DNA of 64,000 bases from Shewanella sp. VB17. GTDB lineage: Bacteria; Pseudomonadota; Gammaproteobacteria; Enterobacterales; Shewanellaceae. Below the pieces are notes generated by a model, which was not told the DNA's origin, did not search any database, and saw only the letters and a list, made by a program, of their open reading frames with translations. A program made the position numbers and the translations under genes. This document shows, piece after piece, positions 8,579 to 17,359 of this stretch (position 1 is the stretch's first letter; every line of letters starts with the position of its first letter). Location: NCBI RefSeq assembly GCF_013248905.1, contig NZ_JABRVS010000001.1, positions 3,038,001 through 3,102,000 on the forward strand, in the 5' to 3' direction.

Positions 8579-8922
8579 AAAACACAAATACTAGTATAGA
8601 ATATAACAACAATAAAATAGACACCGATCATCAAGGTTATTTAAAAAATATAACCGATTGGAATGAAAATATCGCTCAAATTATTGCAACAAAAGAGAAC
8701 ATCGAGCTCACGCCAGCACACTGGGAAGTCATTAATTTCGTACGCGACTTTTACCTTGAATTTAAAACCAGCCCTGCTATTCGTGTCCTAGTTAAAGCCA
8801 TTGGATTAAAATTGGGGGGTGATAAAGGGAACTCAAAATACCTTTACACCTTATTTCCTGTCGGACCCGCTAAACAGGCAACAAAAATAGCCGGTTTACC
8901 AAAACCAGCTAAATGTATCTAA
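8575..8922 (+). CDS. tusE: Sulfur-relay protein TusE (DsrC family)
   Basis: The 115-residue protein contains D..GYL, LTPAHWEVI.FVRDFYLEF.TSPAIR.LVK, YLY.LFP.GPAKQATKIAG and the C-terminal LPKPAKCI. The penultimate Cys114 is the conserved DsrC/TusE sulfur acceptor. TusE takes sulfur from TusD and hands it to MnmA. The start is GTG inside a 4-base overlap with tusB. The closest ATG-free N-terminus is a few residues longer than in E. coli (109 residues). Confidence 0.95.
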   Translation: MKNTNTSIEYNNNKIDTDHQGYLKNITDWNENIAQIIATKENIELTPAHWEVINFVRDFYLEFKTSPAIRVLVKAIGLKLGGDKGNSKYLYTLFPVGPAKQATKIAGLPKPAKCI

Positions 8923-8941
8923 ACATCTTATTATGGGAAAT

Positions 8942-8970
8942 GTAAAAACCTAGATAAACTAGGCTTTTAC
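8942..8970 (+). terminator. Hairpin after tusE, possible weak terminator
   Basis: The stem gtaaaa-a-cctag / ctagg-c-ttttac with a 5-base loop lies 20 bases after tusE. The T-run is only four bases, so termination may be weak. Confidence 0.45.
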
Positions 8971-9037
8971 ATGTAAACATGAATAAATATAAATTCATGA
9001 ATCTTAGAATTTATAACGATGTACTCTTCATTGTCCG

Positions 9038-10021
9038 TTACTCTATCATTTCATCATCAATAGCTGCAATAATGGAGTTCACATCACCATAAGGTAGATC
9101 TAATTGTGGCTCCCAAGTAAAAACACCTCTATATCCCGCAGCTTTAACAGCGCTGACTTTTTCACGTATTAATGGTATAGAATTATAATTGTAGGTATAT
9201 TCACCTAAAATAAATTTATTTAATTCTGGATCTGCACCATAATCACTAATAAGCTTTGACCAAGCTATATCTTTAGGGCTGCCAGCTTCAACTTGACTTT
9301 CAGTGACCGCATAGATAGGTAATCCAAGTAATAGTTTATTCTTATCTACGCCATAATTTTGGTTGAGTTGATCTAACACATCGATGACAGCAACGGTACT
9401 TAAATTATTTGTGTGAGGTCCATAACCTTGGACATTAATGAAATCAACAATATTATCAACAGCTTCAGCTTTATCAAAGTAATGATTATAATTATTGCTG
9501 CCTATTGATATAGATATTTTTTTATGTGGAAACCAACTTCTTAGATTATGGATCATATTACTGTAAAGCGAGACGGCAATATCCGTTTCCCAATCGATAT
9601 CTAATCCAACAAATCCATAATCAATCAATAATCGATTCATCTCATTCATGAATCTTCTATATGTTTCTGGAGATGCTGATGTCACAATGGGATCTAGATT
9701 ACCCACTCCAAGCATCATTTTGCTGCGTTGATTTGCATCTAACTTGGCAAAAAAATCATCAAATTTCAGTTTAAAATTATCTTCTGAATGACCATCATAA
9801 AATAACTCTCCATTATCATTAGGTTTAACAGAGAAAAAATACGTATAAGTTACATTTTTTAGAGACTCATTAACGTCTGAATTGTCTCTATTAAAAACAT
9901 AGTAATCATTTCTTATAAAGCCGCTCGATTCAGAGCTTGGAGCAAGCTGGTTTGCAATACTAAACATGGGTAAAGTAATTAACGTTAAACCGAACAATAC
10001 TTTCTTATATTTACACTTCAT
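9038..10021 (-). CDS. Secreted glycoside hydrolase family 18 (chitinase-like)
   Basis: The 327-residue protein starts with a Sec signal peptide (about residues 1-23, cut after SIA). A GH18 TIM barrel follows: TYTYFFSVKPN (strand 2 region), MMLGVGNLDP, and GFVGLDIDWE. The last carries the family pattern DxxDxDxE, with Glu145 the expected catalytic acid. FINVQGYGPH, LLLGLPIYAV and GYRGVFTWEPQLD fit later barrel strands. It probably cleaves chitin or a related beta-1,4-GlcNAc polymer in the periplasm or outside the cell. There is no separate carbohydrate-binding module. It stands alone, convergent with the tus operon. Confidence 0.85.
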   Translation of the reverse strand: MKCKYKKVLFGLTLITLPMFSIANQLAPSSESSGFIRNDYYVFNRDNSDVNESLKNVTYTYFFSVKPNDNGELFYDGHSEDNFKLKFDDFFAKLDANQRSKMMLGVGNLDPIVTSASPETYRRFMNEMNRLLIDYGFVGLDIDWETDIAVSLYSNMIHNLRSWFPHKKISISIGSNNYNHYFDKAEAVDNIVDFINVQGYGPHTNNLSTVAVIDVLDQLNQNYGVDKNKLLLGLPIYAVTESQVEAGSPKDIAWSKLISDYGADPELNKFILGEYTYNYNSIPLIREKVSAVKAAGYRGVFTWEPQLDLPYGDVNSIIAAIDDEMIE

Positions 10022-10523
10022 AACATTCCCATCAAAACCATAAAAAATTATTCTTAATAATTAGAATTGGAAGTTAAAACAAATCAACATTCATATCAAT
10101 AGCAAACCAAATAATCTGATATTATTCCCTTATCATTAATGATTAATTAATAAAACAAACAATCAAAATCAATCATTATCACCAACGAGAAAAACATAAA
10201 ACACCAAATAATCACCATTAAGAAGATAACACTTAAAATAAAACACATAAGTATCAAGATCAGCATTTAAGACATGATGTATTGTGACTATTCCATATAA
10301 TAATCGCAATTATGTACCCAAAACTAGCACAATGATGACTGACTTCTCAGCTCTAAGTTTGGCATGCCTCAAAGCTACCGATCTAACTAATCAATATCAA
10401 AAGACCTGATGGTATAGCACTGCAACAAAGCCCTCCCGAATCGTAAAAACTTCTCTTATTAATTTTTTGACAACGACCTAAGCTAAACTAGAATTAAGTG
10501 TATTAATTTGCACAGGTTGCCAC
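10022..10523. other. AT-rich intergenic region between GH18 gene and solute-binding gene
   Basis: About 500 bases separate two divergent genes and must hold both promoters. The sequence is very AT-rich (runs such as aataattagaattgg and attaatgattaattaat). No coding frame, RNA or clear operator was recognised. Confidence 0.4.
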
Positions 10524-11309
10524 ATGAAAATCATTCCGATGATTAAGATTTCGGCTATCAGTAAGGCTTTATCATTTCAATACTCATATCTCTCATCACT
10601 TCACCTCTTATGCTTGCTAGTGCTTAATGTATCTCTCTCTTCCAACTGTTTAGCTAAACCCATAGACAAAGAGGTACTTATCTCTACGCAAGAGTGGCCT
10701 CCCTATCAGATAAAGTCACCATATGCGCAGACTGGTTTTGCAATAAATGCTCTGAAATGTGTCATGGACAAAGTGGGCCAAAAATACCGCGTCATCTTTC
10801 TGCCTTGGGGACGCGCACAAAATGGGGTTGCACAAGGCAAGTATGATGGTTTTTTTTCAGCTTCACAGAACGATAAACGCGATAACTATGCGGTGCTCTC
10901 ACAAACATTTATCGAACAGGAGTGGAATTTTTATCTGCTAAAAGATACCAATATTGGTCTCAATAAAGCCTCTATTAAGAGTCATGCACAGCTTGGTAGC
11001 AGAATGCATGCTAATACGACCTATTGGCTCCATAAGGAAAAGTATCAAGTAATACATGAAAATGCCAGCATTGATAAGTTACTGAAACTGCTAATTATAG
11101 GGAAAATTGATGCCATTATGGAAAATAAATTACTATTCAGAGATGCCATTAATCGCTCGCATATCTCCTTATCAAACCTAAAAGTCGTACCAAATATCAA
11201 TAAGCCATTGGGGGTTTATTTTGGCAAAGTCTTCATAGCAAAATATCCTGATTTTATTGAATCATTTAACCTGCACACAGAGGCTTGTCGATTTACATCT
11301 CAGGATTAA
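10524..11309 (+). CDS. Periplasmic solute-binding protein (SBP_bac_3-like)
   Basis: The 261-residue protein has an extended signal peptide, with a hydrophobic core at about residues 27-43 ending NCLA. A type II periplasmic binding domain follows, with the telltale opening VLISTQEWPPYQIK and later GFAINALKCVMDKVGQKY and LPWGRAQNGVAQGKYDGFF. Such Shewanella and Vibrio proteins resemble amino acid-binding ABC components but often stand alone. No permease or ATPase genes are nearby, so a sensory or scavenging role is as likely as transport. The ligand is unknown. Confidence 0.75.
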   Translation: MKIIPMIKISAISKALSFQYSYLSSLHLLCLLVLNVSLSSNCLAKPIDKEVLISTQEWPPYQIKSPYAQTGFAINALKCVMDKVGQKYRVIFLPWGRAQNGVAQGKYDGFFSASQNDKRDNYAVLSQTFIEQEWNFYLLKDTNIGLNKASIKSHAQLGSRMHANTTYWLHKEKYQVIHENASIDKLLKLLIIGKIDAIMENKLLFRDAINRSHISLSNLKVVPNINKPLGVYFGKVFIAKYPDFIESFNLHTEACRFTSQD

Positions 11310-11526
11310 CTCACATAAACGATATAGAGTAAGACCATTGCATGTGAACTTAGCAAAAGACTTTAGCATAAGGCCACAGCCTCTTACCCTTTATCAAACG
11401 CAAATACATGTAGCATAAAAATCTTAAACTCAGCTAGACCAAGGCTTCAAAGAGGAAATTCCTTATGAAGCGCTCCAACCATTTATTTTCCCAAGATGCA
11501 CTGCCCATTATTTTGCTCCCTTCTTT

Positions 11527-12834
11527 TTACACATTCCACGGATTAGGTGGCAGTTTCTTACTCCCAGCATTTTTTGATGGACGCTGATCACGTGATGGCA
11601 ATTGGCTTTTACTGATAGTACTTGTGTGCTTATCTTCACTGCTGGCTCGAGCAGGCTTGTGCTTTGGCTCGAAATTTAACACCGAAATAGGCACTTCTTT
11701 ACTCGCCTTGAATCCTTCAATTTCTTTGCGTGTAATAAGATGCCCTAAACGGCGTTCAATCATACACAGATTCTTAAAATCATCTCTAGACACCAAGGAA
11801 ATGGCCTGGCCCGATGCCCCTGCCCGTCCTGTACGTCCAATACGATGTACATACTCATCGGCAGGAAAAGGCAGATCATAATTAATCACCAAAGGTAACA
11901 CTTCTATGTCTATCCCACGTGCCGAGACGCCTGTCGAGATTAGGTACTTAATTTTACCTGCCTTAAAGTCGGCCAGTAGTTGTTCGCGAATAGCTTGTGT
12001 ACGGCCACTGTGTATCGCTTCAGCTTCAATACCTCGCTTGCCAAGTTGGCTGACGAGCTTACCTGCACCATGTTTCGTTTCAATAAAAATCAATGCTTGC
12101 TGCCACTGGTGTTCATTAATAAGGTGGCTTAATAATGCTGATTTTTTATCTTTGTCTACCGTTATCAGCCATTGATCAATATCCGGTTTATCGACATTTT
12201 CTTTCGTAAAAGAAAGTTGAATAGCATTAAGGAAGGTCTCTTTAGCAAGTTCTCTCACTTGTCTGGACAATGTTGCAGAGAATAATAAGTTTTGTCTGTT
12301 GTCTGGTAGTGTATCGATGATTTTGGTGATGTCTTCGATAAAGCCCATGTCTAACATTCTGTCAGCTTCATCAAGCACTAAAAATTCTATTTCATCAAAA
12401 TGAATCGCTCTTTGGGTGTAAAGATCCCTCAAACGTCCAGGTGTTGCAACCACAATATCAACACCATCAAGTAATTGCTGCTTTTGCGGTGCATAGTCCA
12501 CGCCACCATATATTGCAATAGATTTGAGTGACAGATGTTTCCCATAGGCTTCAATGCTGTGACAAACTTGCACAGCAAGCTCTCTTGTCGGCGTTAGAAT
12601 AAGCGCACGAGCTCGTTTTTTACGTTGAGTCACGCCGCGAGATAACATCTCAAGAATGGGCAACACAAACGTCGCTGTTTTACCACTGCCTGTTTGCGCT
12701 GCTGCGATCAGGTTTTTGCCTTTTAGAGCAAGGGGAATAGCCTCAGCTTGAATAGGAGTAAGCGAGGTATAACCCAGCTCAGTAACGGCATTAATGATCG
12801 GTTCGCTTAATCCTAGTGTTGAAAATGACATCAT
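11527..12834 (-). CDS. rhlE: DEAD-box RNA helicase, RhlE-like
   Basis: From the start at 12834 (MMSFSTLGLS) the protein carries the full DEAD-box set: Q motif (FSTLGLSEPI...LTPIQ), Walker A AAQTGSGKT, PTRELAVQ, TPGRL, DEAD, SAT, and HRIGRTGRAG in the second RecA domain. A basic, low-complexity tail follows (HKPARASSEDKHTS... KKLPPNPWNV). It unwinds short RNA duplexes, probably in ribosome maturation or RNA decay. A longer ATG at 12870 would add 12 residues before the Q motif and is less likely. The gene is monocistronic. Confidence 0.9.
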   Translation of the reverse strand: MMSFSTLGLSEPIINAVTELGYTSLTPIQAEAIPLALKGKNLIAAAQTGSGKTATFVLPILEMLSRGVTQRKKRARALILTPTRELAVQVCHSIEAYGKHLSLKSIAIYGGVDYAPQKQQLLDGVDIVVATPGRLRDLYTQRAIHFDEIEFLVLDEADRMLDMGFIEDITKIIDTLPDNRQNLLFSATLSRQVRELAKETFLNAIQLSFTKENVDKPDIDQWLITVDKDKKSALLSHLINEHQWQQALIFIETKHGAGKLVSQLGKRGIEAEAIHSGRTQAIREQLLADFKAGKIKYLISTGVSARGIDIEVLPLVINYDLPFPADEYVHRIGRTGRAGASGQAISLVSRDDFKNLCMIERRLGHLITRKEIEGFKASKEVPISVLNFEPKHKPARASSEDKHTSTISKSQLPSRDQRPSKNAGSKKLPPNPWNV

Positions 12835-13071
12835 AAATCTCAAATAAAGTACGCTGTTGAGCTTAAGCAAAAATACATGTGCTAGAAGCTAGAGAAACAG
12901 ATTATATCTGTCCTTCTAAGCTAACCCCTAGCGCTATTGAGTAAAATAAATCACTGCACAATAAAACAATTCGTTAAATTATTGATTAACAAGGAAAATA
13001 GAACATTTTTAGTTATAAAGCATACAACATCAGAAGCATCGATAGAACGATAACATATTCAACGCTATTGT

Positions 13072-13500
13072 TTAACCTGACTTATTACTGTCTCTAATAT
13101 CTTCTAAGGCTTCATTAATCAGCGTACTTGATGTACCTTCTGTGTAAGGAAAGTAAATCACTTCGCAGCTTACTTCAGCTAATTGTTTCTCAAAATCCTT
13201 CCATTTAGGCGTGTCATACCAATCATCACCAACAAATAGGTACCTAGCATGATTTTTTAATGCTGCAGCGGCCTTATCCATATTATTTTGTGGGATCGCG
13301 ACATCGACATATTTACACGCTCTAACCACTTCAATACGATCAGTATACGGGATCACTGATTGCTTGCCTTTATACATCACCAACTCATCTACCGTGACAC
13401 CCACCACTAACTTGTCACACATGGCTTTGGCATTTCTCAATAAATTGACATGCCCAACGTGAAATAGATCATACACTCCACTTGTATATCCAATGATCAT
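13072..13500 (-). CDS. Cytidylyltransferase-like protein (glycerol-3-phosphate cytidylyltransferase family)
   Basis: The 142-residue nucleotidyltransferase has the HxGH motif (GVYDLFHVGHVNLL, His14 and His17), the PYTDRIEVV region and the C-terminal GTSSTLI signature. These mark TagD-type CTP:glycerol-3-phosphate and related CTP:phosphoalcohol cytidylyltransferases. It should form a CDP-activated small alcohol or acid. Its start codon overlaps the stop of an asparagine-synthase-like gene (ATGA), so the two are made together. Teichoic acid is not expected in this organism, which suggests a CDP-linked head group for a lipid or polysaccharide; the substrate is unknown. Confidence 0.8.
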   Translation of the reverse strand: MIIGYTSGVYDLFHVGHVNLLRNAKAMCDKLVVGVTVDELVMYKGKQSVIPYTDRIEVVRACKYVDVAIPQNNMDKAAAALKNHARYLFVGDDWYDTPKWKDFEKQLAEVSCEVIYFPYTEGTSSTLINEALEDIRDSNKSG

Positions 13501-15014
13501 TTAATTATCCTTAAATTTTCTTTGAACCAGATCTCATATGAACTTTCATCACCATTAGGGTCAAAAATGGCGGTCAAATCGACGGGGAAACCGACTTTTT
13601 TTTCAAACGCAAATTGATGGCCTTTATAAGGAGCAATAAGCTCTCTAAGAGGTGTTTTGCCTAAAGTATCGCCCATTAATGCATCTGGTGATAACTTGGC
13701 AGCAATCTTAAAGGTATGCATATTTGCTATCGGCTCACGCCCTTCTATGCCTGCAGCCATCAAAGAGAAATCTAAGCGACGAAATAGAATGGGCATATGA
13801 TAACGAATAAAGAACCACCTCACCGTTTCAAAGGGACTCACAAACGTCAATCCATCAAAAAGAGAGGCCATTTTTAGGTAAAAGTCGCTACCTTTAACTG
13901 GACGTATATAGCAATACATGTCTAAAAAGATATCAATATCAAACTGACACACGGTACTTGCCCATTTAAAAATACGATCATAGCCAGCAAAAAACTCATC
14001 GGCCCCTTCACCGGACAAGAGTACTTTTATGCCTTCAGATGCTGCCACTTTCGCGATGATAGACAGTAACACCTCATTAGGTACTGACATGGGCTCGCCA
14101 CGTAACGCTAATAAACGCTCAAATTCAGTTCGGTACTGTTGTGCAGAGCATTCTACAATAGTCAAGTTATCAATATTTTGCTTTCTTAAATATTCTAAAT
14201 CCTCATCACCTTTAAAGCCGATGGTATAATATTTATCAAACTTCCCCAGCTCTTTTAGTAAGTTGCTGTCTATCCCTCGGCTTAATAATAACCCAATGGG
14301 TGCATCCGATACTTGCCGTGTCGTGATCCCTTTTTCGACGGCCATGGTTAATCGAGAGAGATCACACTCTTCATATTTTCCGTCTAAATACGTCAAGAGA
14401 TTGAAATACTCACCATTAATTAAACATTTGGCTGGTGCGACTTCATCTATTCCCGAAAAAAATGACCCACTCAAGATCGGCGCTCTCACCGCATGATATT
14501 CTTCAATCGCATGATCATTCACCGATAAATTAAACAGTTTTTGCAGCGTATTTGGCTCAGAAGATAAGGTAATATAACCATCACGTTTATGGAAAAAAAG
14601 CGGTTTTACGCCAAAGCGATCTCGAGCGCAGTATGCCATCTCACCTTGGTGATCGATATACACAAAAGCAAAAAAACCATCAAGCTCAGATAAATTTAAC
14701 TTGCCGATGCTAGCGAGATCACTTAATAAAACAGTGTCACTTTTGTAGCCCTTGTTGAAATACTTCTCACCCAGTTCGACGAAATTCAAAATTTCACCAT
14801 TAAACACTAATAACCCACCATCACCGTGGATCAAAGGTTGATTAACCCCACTGTCGATATCAATGATGGCTAATCGAGAATGGTATGCCTTCCAACCATT
14901 ATGCTCAATCAAACCCGATGACCCATCAGGCCCTCGAAACCTCAATGTCTTTTCAATAATATCCAGCGTATTTTGAGTGATAGATGGATCATTGGTAATA
15001 AAAATACCGCACAT
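13497..15014 (-). CDS. Asparagine synthase-like glutamine amidotransferase
   Basis: The 505-residue protein begins MCGIF, leaving Cys2 as the class II glutaminase nucleophile. RFRGPDGS, HSRLAIIDIDSGVNQP and FNGEI complete the N-terminal domain (about 1-200). The synthase domain (about 215-505) has LLSGEGADEFFAGYDR, but its PPi loop reads SRGIDS at 245-250 where asparagine synthetases have SGGLDS. The length is shorter than E. coli AsnB (554). Coupling to a TagD-like cytidylyltransferase suggests amidation in a special biosynthetic route, not general asparagine supply. Confidence 0.8.
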   Translation of the reverse strand: MCGIFITNDPSITQNTLDIIEKTLRFRGPDGSSGLIEHNGWKAYHSRLAIIDIDSGVNQPLIHGDGGLLVFNGEILNFVELGEKYFNKGYKSDTVLLSDLASIGKLNLSELDGFFAFVYIDHQGEMAYCARDRFGVKPLFFHKRDGYITLSSEPNTLQKLFNLSVNDHAIEEYHAVRAPILSGSFFSGIDEVAPAKCLINGEYFNLLTYLDGKYEECDLSRLTMAVEKGITTRQVSDAPIGLLLSRGIDSNLLKELGKFDKYYTIGFKGDEDLEYLRKQNIDNLTIVECSAQQYRTEFERLLALRGEPMSVPNEVLLSIIAKVAASEGIKVLLSGEGADEFFAGYDRIFKWASTVCQFDIDIFLDMYCYIRPVKGSDFYLKMASLFDGLTFVSPFETVRWFFIRYHMPILFRRLDFSLMAAGIEGREPIANMHTFKIAAKLSPDALMGDTLGKTPLRELIAPYKGHQFAFEKKVGFPVDLTAIFDPNGDESSYEIWFKENLRIIK

Positions 15015-15473
15015 ATAATAAAACCCTCTTCATGCCTGATGAATGGATTGCATTTTCTAACACGAAAAATGATGTAAAAATGACACGATATTAATCATAA
15101 TTTTTAATCTAAATAGTTATGTCGATAGGGTATGTTAAACTGATTAGAGTGTAGGACAGTCTCTTATATCTTTCCAAAAAAATCCAACTTGCATTTGGAT
15201 AAAAAATGAAGAAAATCATATTTTTTCACCCTAATTGACATATCATTTCACGACATGAAAATCGATCTTTCCATCATGATATGTAAACAACATCCACCCT
15301 CAAATAAGAAATCTCCTCCCATTCTCGTTATATACCCAAACGACTTCAAGATGTTCATTTCAACGTTTTCGTAGGATAGCTGGACAAGGCAGTGATTAAG
15401 ATAATCGCTAAGCTAGGTAAAACTGACGATAGAGTTGGATGATTATTTTATGCCAATTACGTTCAGCGGGAAT
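15015..15473. other. Intergenic region with a possible interspersed repeat
   Basis: About 460 bases upstream of the asparagine-synthase-like gene. At 15331-15352 it holds tatacccaaacgacttcaag, a word that recurs in intergenic regions of Shewanella and Vibrio genomes from memory. No coding frame or RNA gene was recognised. Confidence 0.35.
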
Positions 15474-16817
15474 TCAAAGCCCTGAATGACTCTTATCCGG
15501 TCCAGAGTCCTTCAAATACCCTGATTCATCTAACTGTTTACGGATGGCCTTTACCTCATCAACGTCGATAACAGAATCGCTATGCCCTCCCCATACCACT
15601 CTAGCAAAATTGACCAACTCGGTTAATTCTAGATCAGATATTTCAGAACTAAACCCATTCATTGCTACTGTTCCTTGAATAAGGCTCTGGCGTTTACTTG
15701 GAAGTCCTCGCAAAATAACCGCAATGGCGTTATAGGCTGAATCTGCGGTCAATACACTATTATTATTAATGGCAACAACGGCATTGGGTTTACCTAGACC
15801 ATCTAGCCCATGGCAGCCAGCACAATAACTCACATAACCTTGATACCCTTTTTGTGCCTTTTCATCTTCAGTCAAAAAACGCGGACTGTTTGCTGCTTCA
15901 GTGGTTAGCTGGCTTGTTATTGTCATCGTAGAGTGTTGATCTTCATCAAGTAAATAAGTCGATATAGCCGACAAATTCTCTCGTTTCATATGCCGTAAAC
16001 TGTGATTAATCGCCGTGTACATGCCAGCAAAAGCTGAACCTAAATTCGATTCTCCCTCTTTAAAAAACCGAATCAGTTCATTATGTGTCCAACCTCGTTT
16101 TTTTAATTGCTTAGCCGTTATATCCACCGCATCCCACCCTTCGATAATCGCACCTTGTAATGCAGCATTTGATTTCATCGCAAACCCTATATTTCTAGGA
16201 GTATGACACTCACCACAATGCCCTGCTGCTTCAACAAAATACTTACCTTGGTTCCAAATATCACTCTTACCTACTGTCTTTTTAAAATCACTATCATCAA
16301 AAAACAATTGATTCCAACCACCTAAGGTAAATCGTATATTGGTTGGAAAAATAAGATCATTATCCTTATTAGCCTGTTCGATTGGTTTTACAGATTGAAA
16401 ATATGTCCATAATGCATTCATATCCTCATCATTGAGCTTTCGATAGGAAGTGTAAGGCATTGCAGGGTATAAATTTCCTGAGTTTATTGAGTAGCCAAAC
16501 TTCACCGCACGGTAAAAATCTTCACGGCTATAATTGCCAATACCATGAGTCTTATCGGGGGTTATATTAGTTGAATAAATATCGCCAAATGGTGATAAGA
16601 AGTGCAACCCACCAGCAAATTCAGCACCATTAGGCCCTGTATGGCAAGCCACACAGTCTCCTTCGATGGCTACCTGGCGGCCTCTTTCTTTAATCGCCTC
16701 ACTCACCTTAATATTATTTAACTCAGGATTTATCACTGCCGTTTGACCACTACCAAGATAAATAAAGCCCACAGCTAATATCCCAGTAAAAATCCCAATC
16801 CCCATCCATTGTTTCAT
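15474..16817 (-). CDS. Triheme cytochrome c subunit of a molybdenum hydroxylase
   Basis: The 447-residue protein has an N-terminal membrane anchor or signal (about residues 5-23) and three c-type heme motifs: CVACHTG, CGECHTP and CAGCHGL. This is the layout of the cytochrome subunit of membrane-bound alcohol, aldehyde or nicotinate dehydrogenases. It should carry electrons from the molybdopterin/2Fe-2S subunits to the periplasmic or quinone chain. It is the third gene of the operon, 8 bases after the Fe-S gene. Confidence 0.88.
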   Translation of the reverse strand: MKQWMGIGIFTGILAVGFIYLGSGQTAVINPELNNIKVSEAIKERGRQVAIEGDCVACHTGPNGAEFAGGLHFLSPFGDIYSTNITPDKTHGIGNYSREDFYRAVKFGYSINSGNLYPAMPYTSYRKLNDEDMNALWTYFQSVKPIEQANKDNDLIFPTNIRFTLGGWNQLFFDDSDFKKTVGKSDIWNQGKYFVEAAGHCGECHTPRNIGFAMKSNAALQGAIIEGWDAVDITAKQLKKRGWTHNELIRFFKEGESNLGSAFAGMYTAINHSLRHMKRENLSAISTYLLDEDQHSTMTITSQLTTEAANSPRFLTEDEKAQKGYQGYVSYCAGCHGLDGLGKPNAVVAINNNSVLTADSAYNAIAVILRGLPSKRQSLIQGTVAMNGFSSEISDLELTELVNFARVVWGGHSDSVIDVDEVKAIRKQLDESGYLKDSGPDKSHSGL

Positions 16818-16825
16818 AAGCCCTC

Positions 16826-17359
16826 TTATCTAATCAGTTCAGGTTGAGAGAGGATAAGATTTTCCATCGCTTGGTAGTATTTCACATAACCGGTACAGCG
16901 ACACACATGCGTACCTAAGTGATGTTCAAGTGCAGCTCGCAGCTCAGATTGAACAACTGGTTGCTGCTTAAGCGACTCATAATAGCCGATAGCTTCATTG
17001 ACAAAACCGGATGTACACCAACCACACTGAAATGAAAAGTGATCAATAAACGCTTGTTGGACAGGATGTAAAACAAGGGCTTCAGTCTTCACATCAATAT
17101 TTGCATGGCCTTCTATAGTCATTAAGTTCATCCCATTAAATGCCCCTACTCCCTTAATGCATGTTCTGTGGGTCACATGGCCCGTTTTAGTCTTCTCTAA
17201 TATCACACAGGCATGACATATTCCCGCGCCACAACCAAACTTAGTGCCCGTTAAATTGAGATATTCATGTAAAAACTGAATCATCATGGTACCTTGGGCA
17301 ACGTCAATAGGTCCGATTTTCTTCCCATTTAAAATAAGTTCGACAGTCACTGTGTTCAT
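16826..17359 (-). CDS. 2Fe-2S subunit of a xanthine oxidase-family dehydrogenase
   Basis: The 177-residue small subunit has the plant-type 2Fe-2S site (KFGCGAGICHACVI, plus a later Cys) and the second all-helical 2Fe-2S site (CGWCTSGF ... HVCRCTGYVKY). This is the IorA/XdhC-like architecture. It relays electrons from the molybdenum centre to the cytochrome subunit. Its start overlaps the stop of the large-subunit gene by 4 bases. There is no signal peptide; it presumably leaves the cell interior by riding with the Tat-targeted large subunit. Confidence 0.92.
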   Translation of the reverse strand: MNTVTVELILNGKKIGPIDVAQGTMMIQFLHEYLNLTGTKFGCGAGICHACVILEKTKTGHVTHRTCIKGVGAFNGMNLMTIEGHANIDVKTEALVLHPVQQAFIDHFSFQCGWCTSGFVNEAIGYYESLKQQPVVQSELRAALEHHLGTHVCRCTGYVKYYQAMENLILSQPELIR

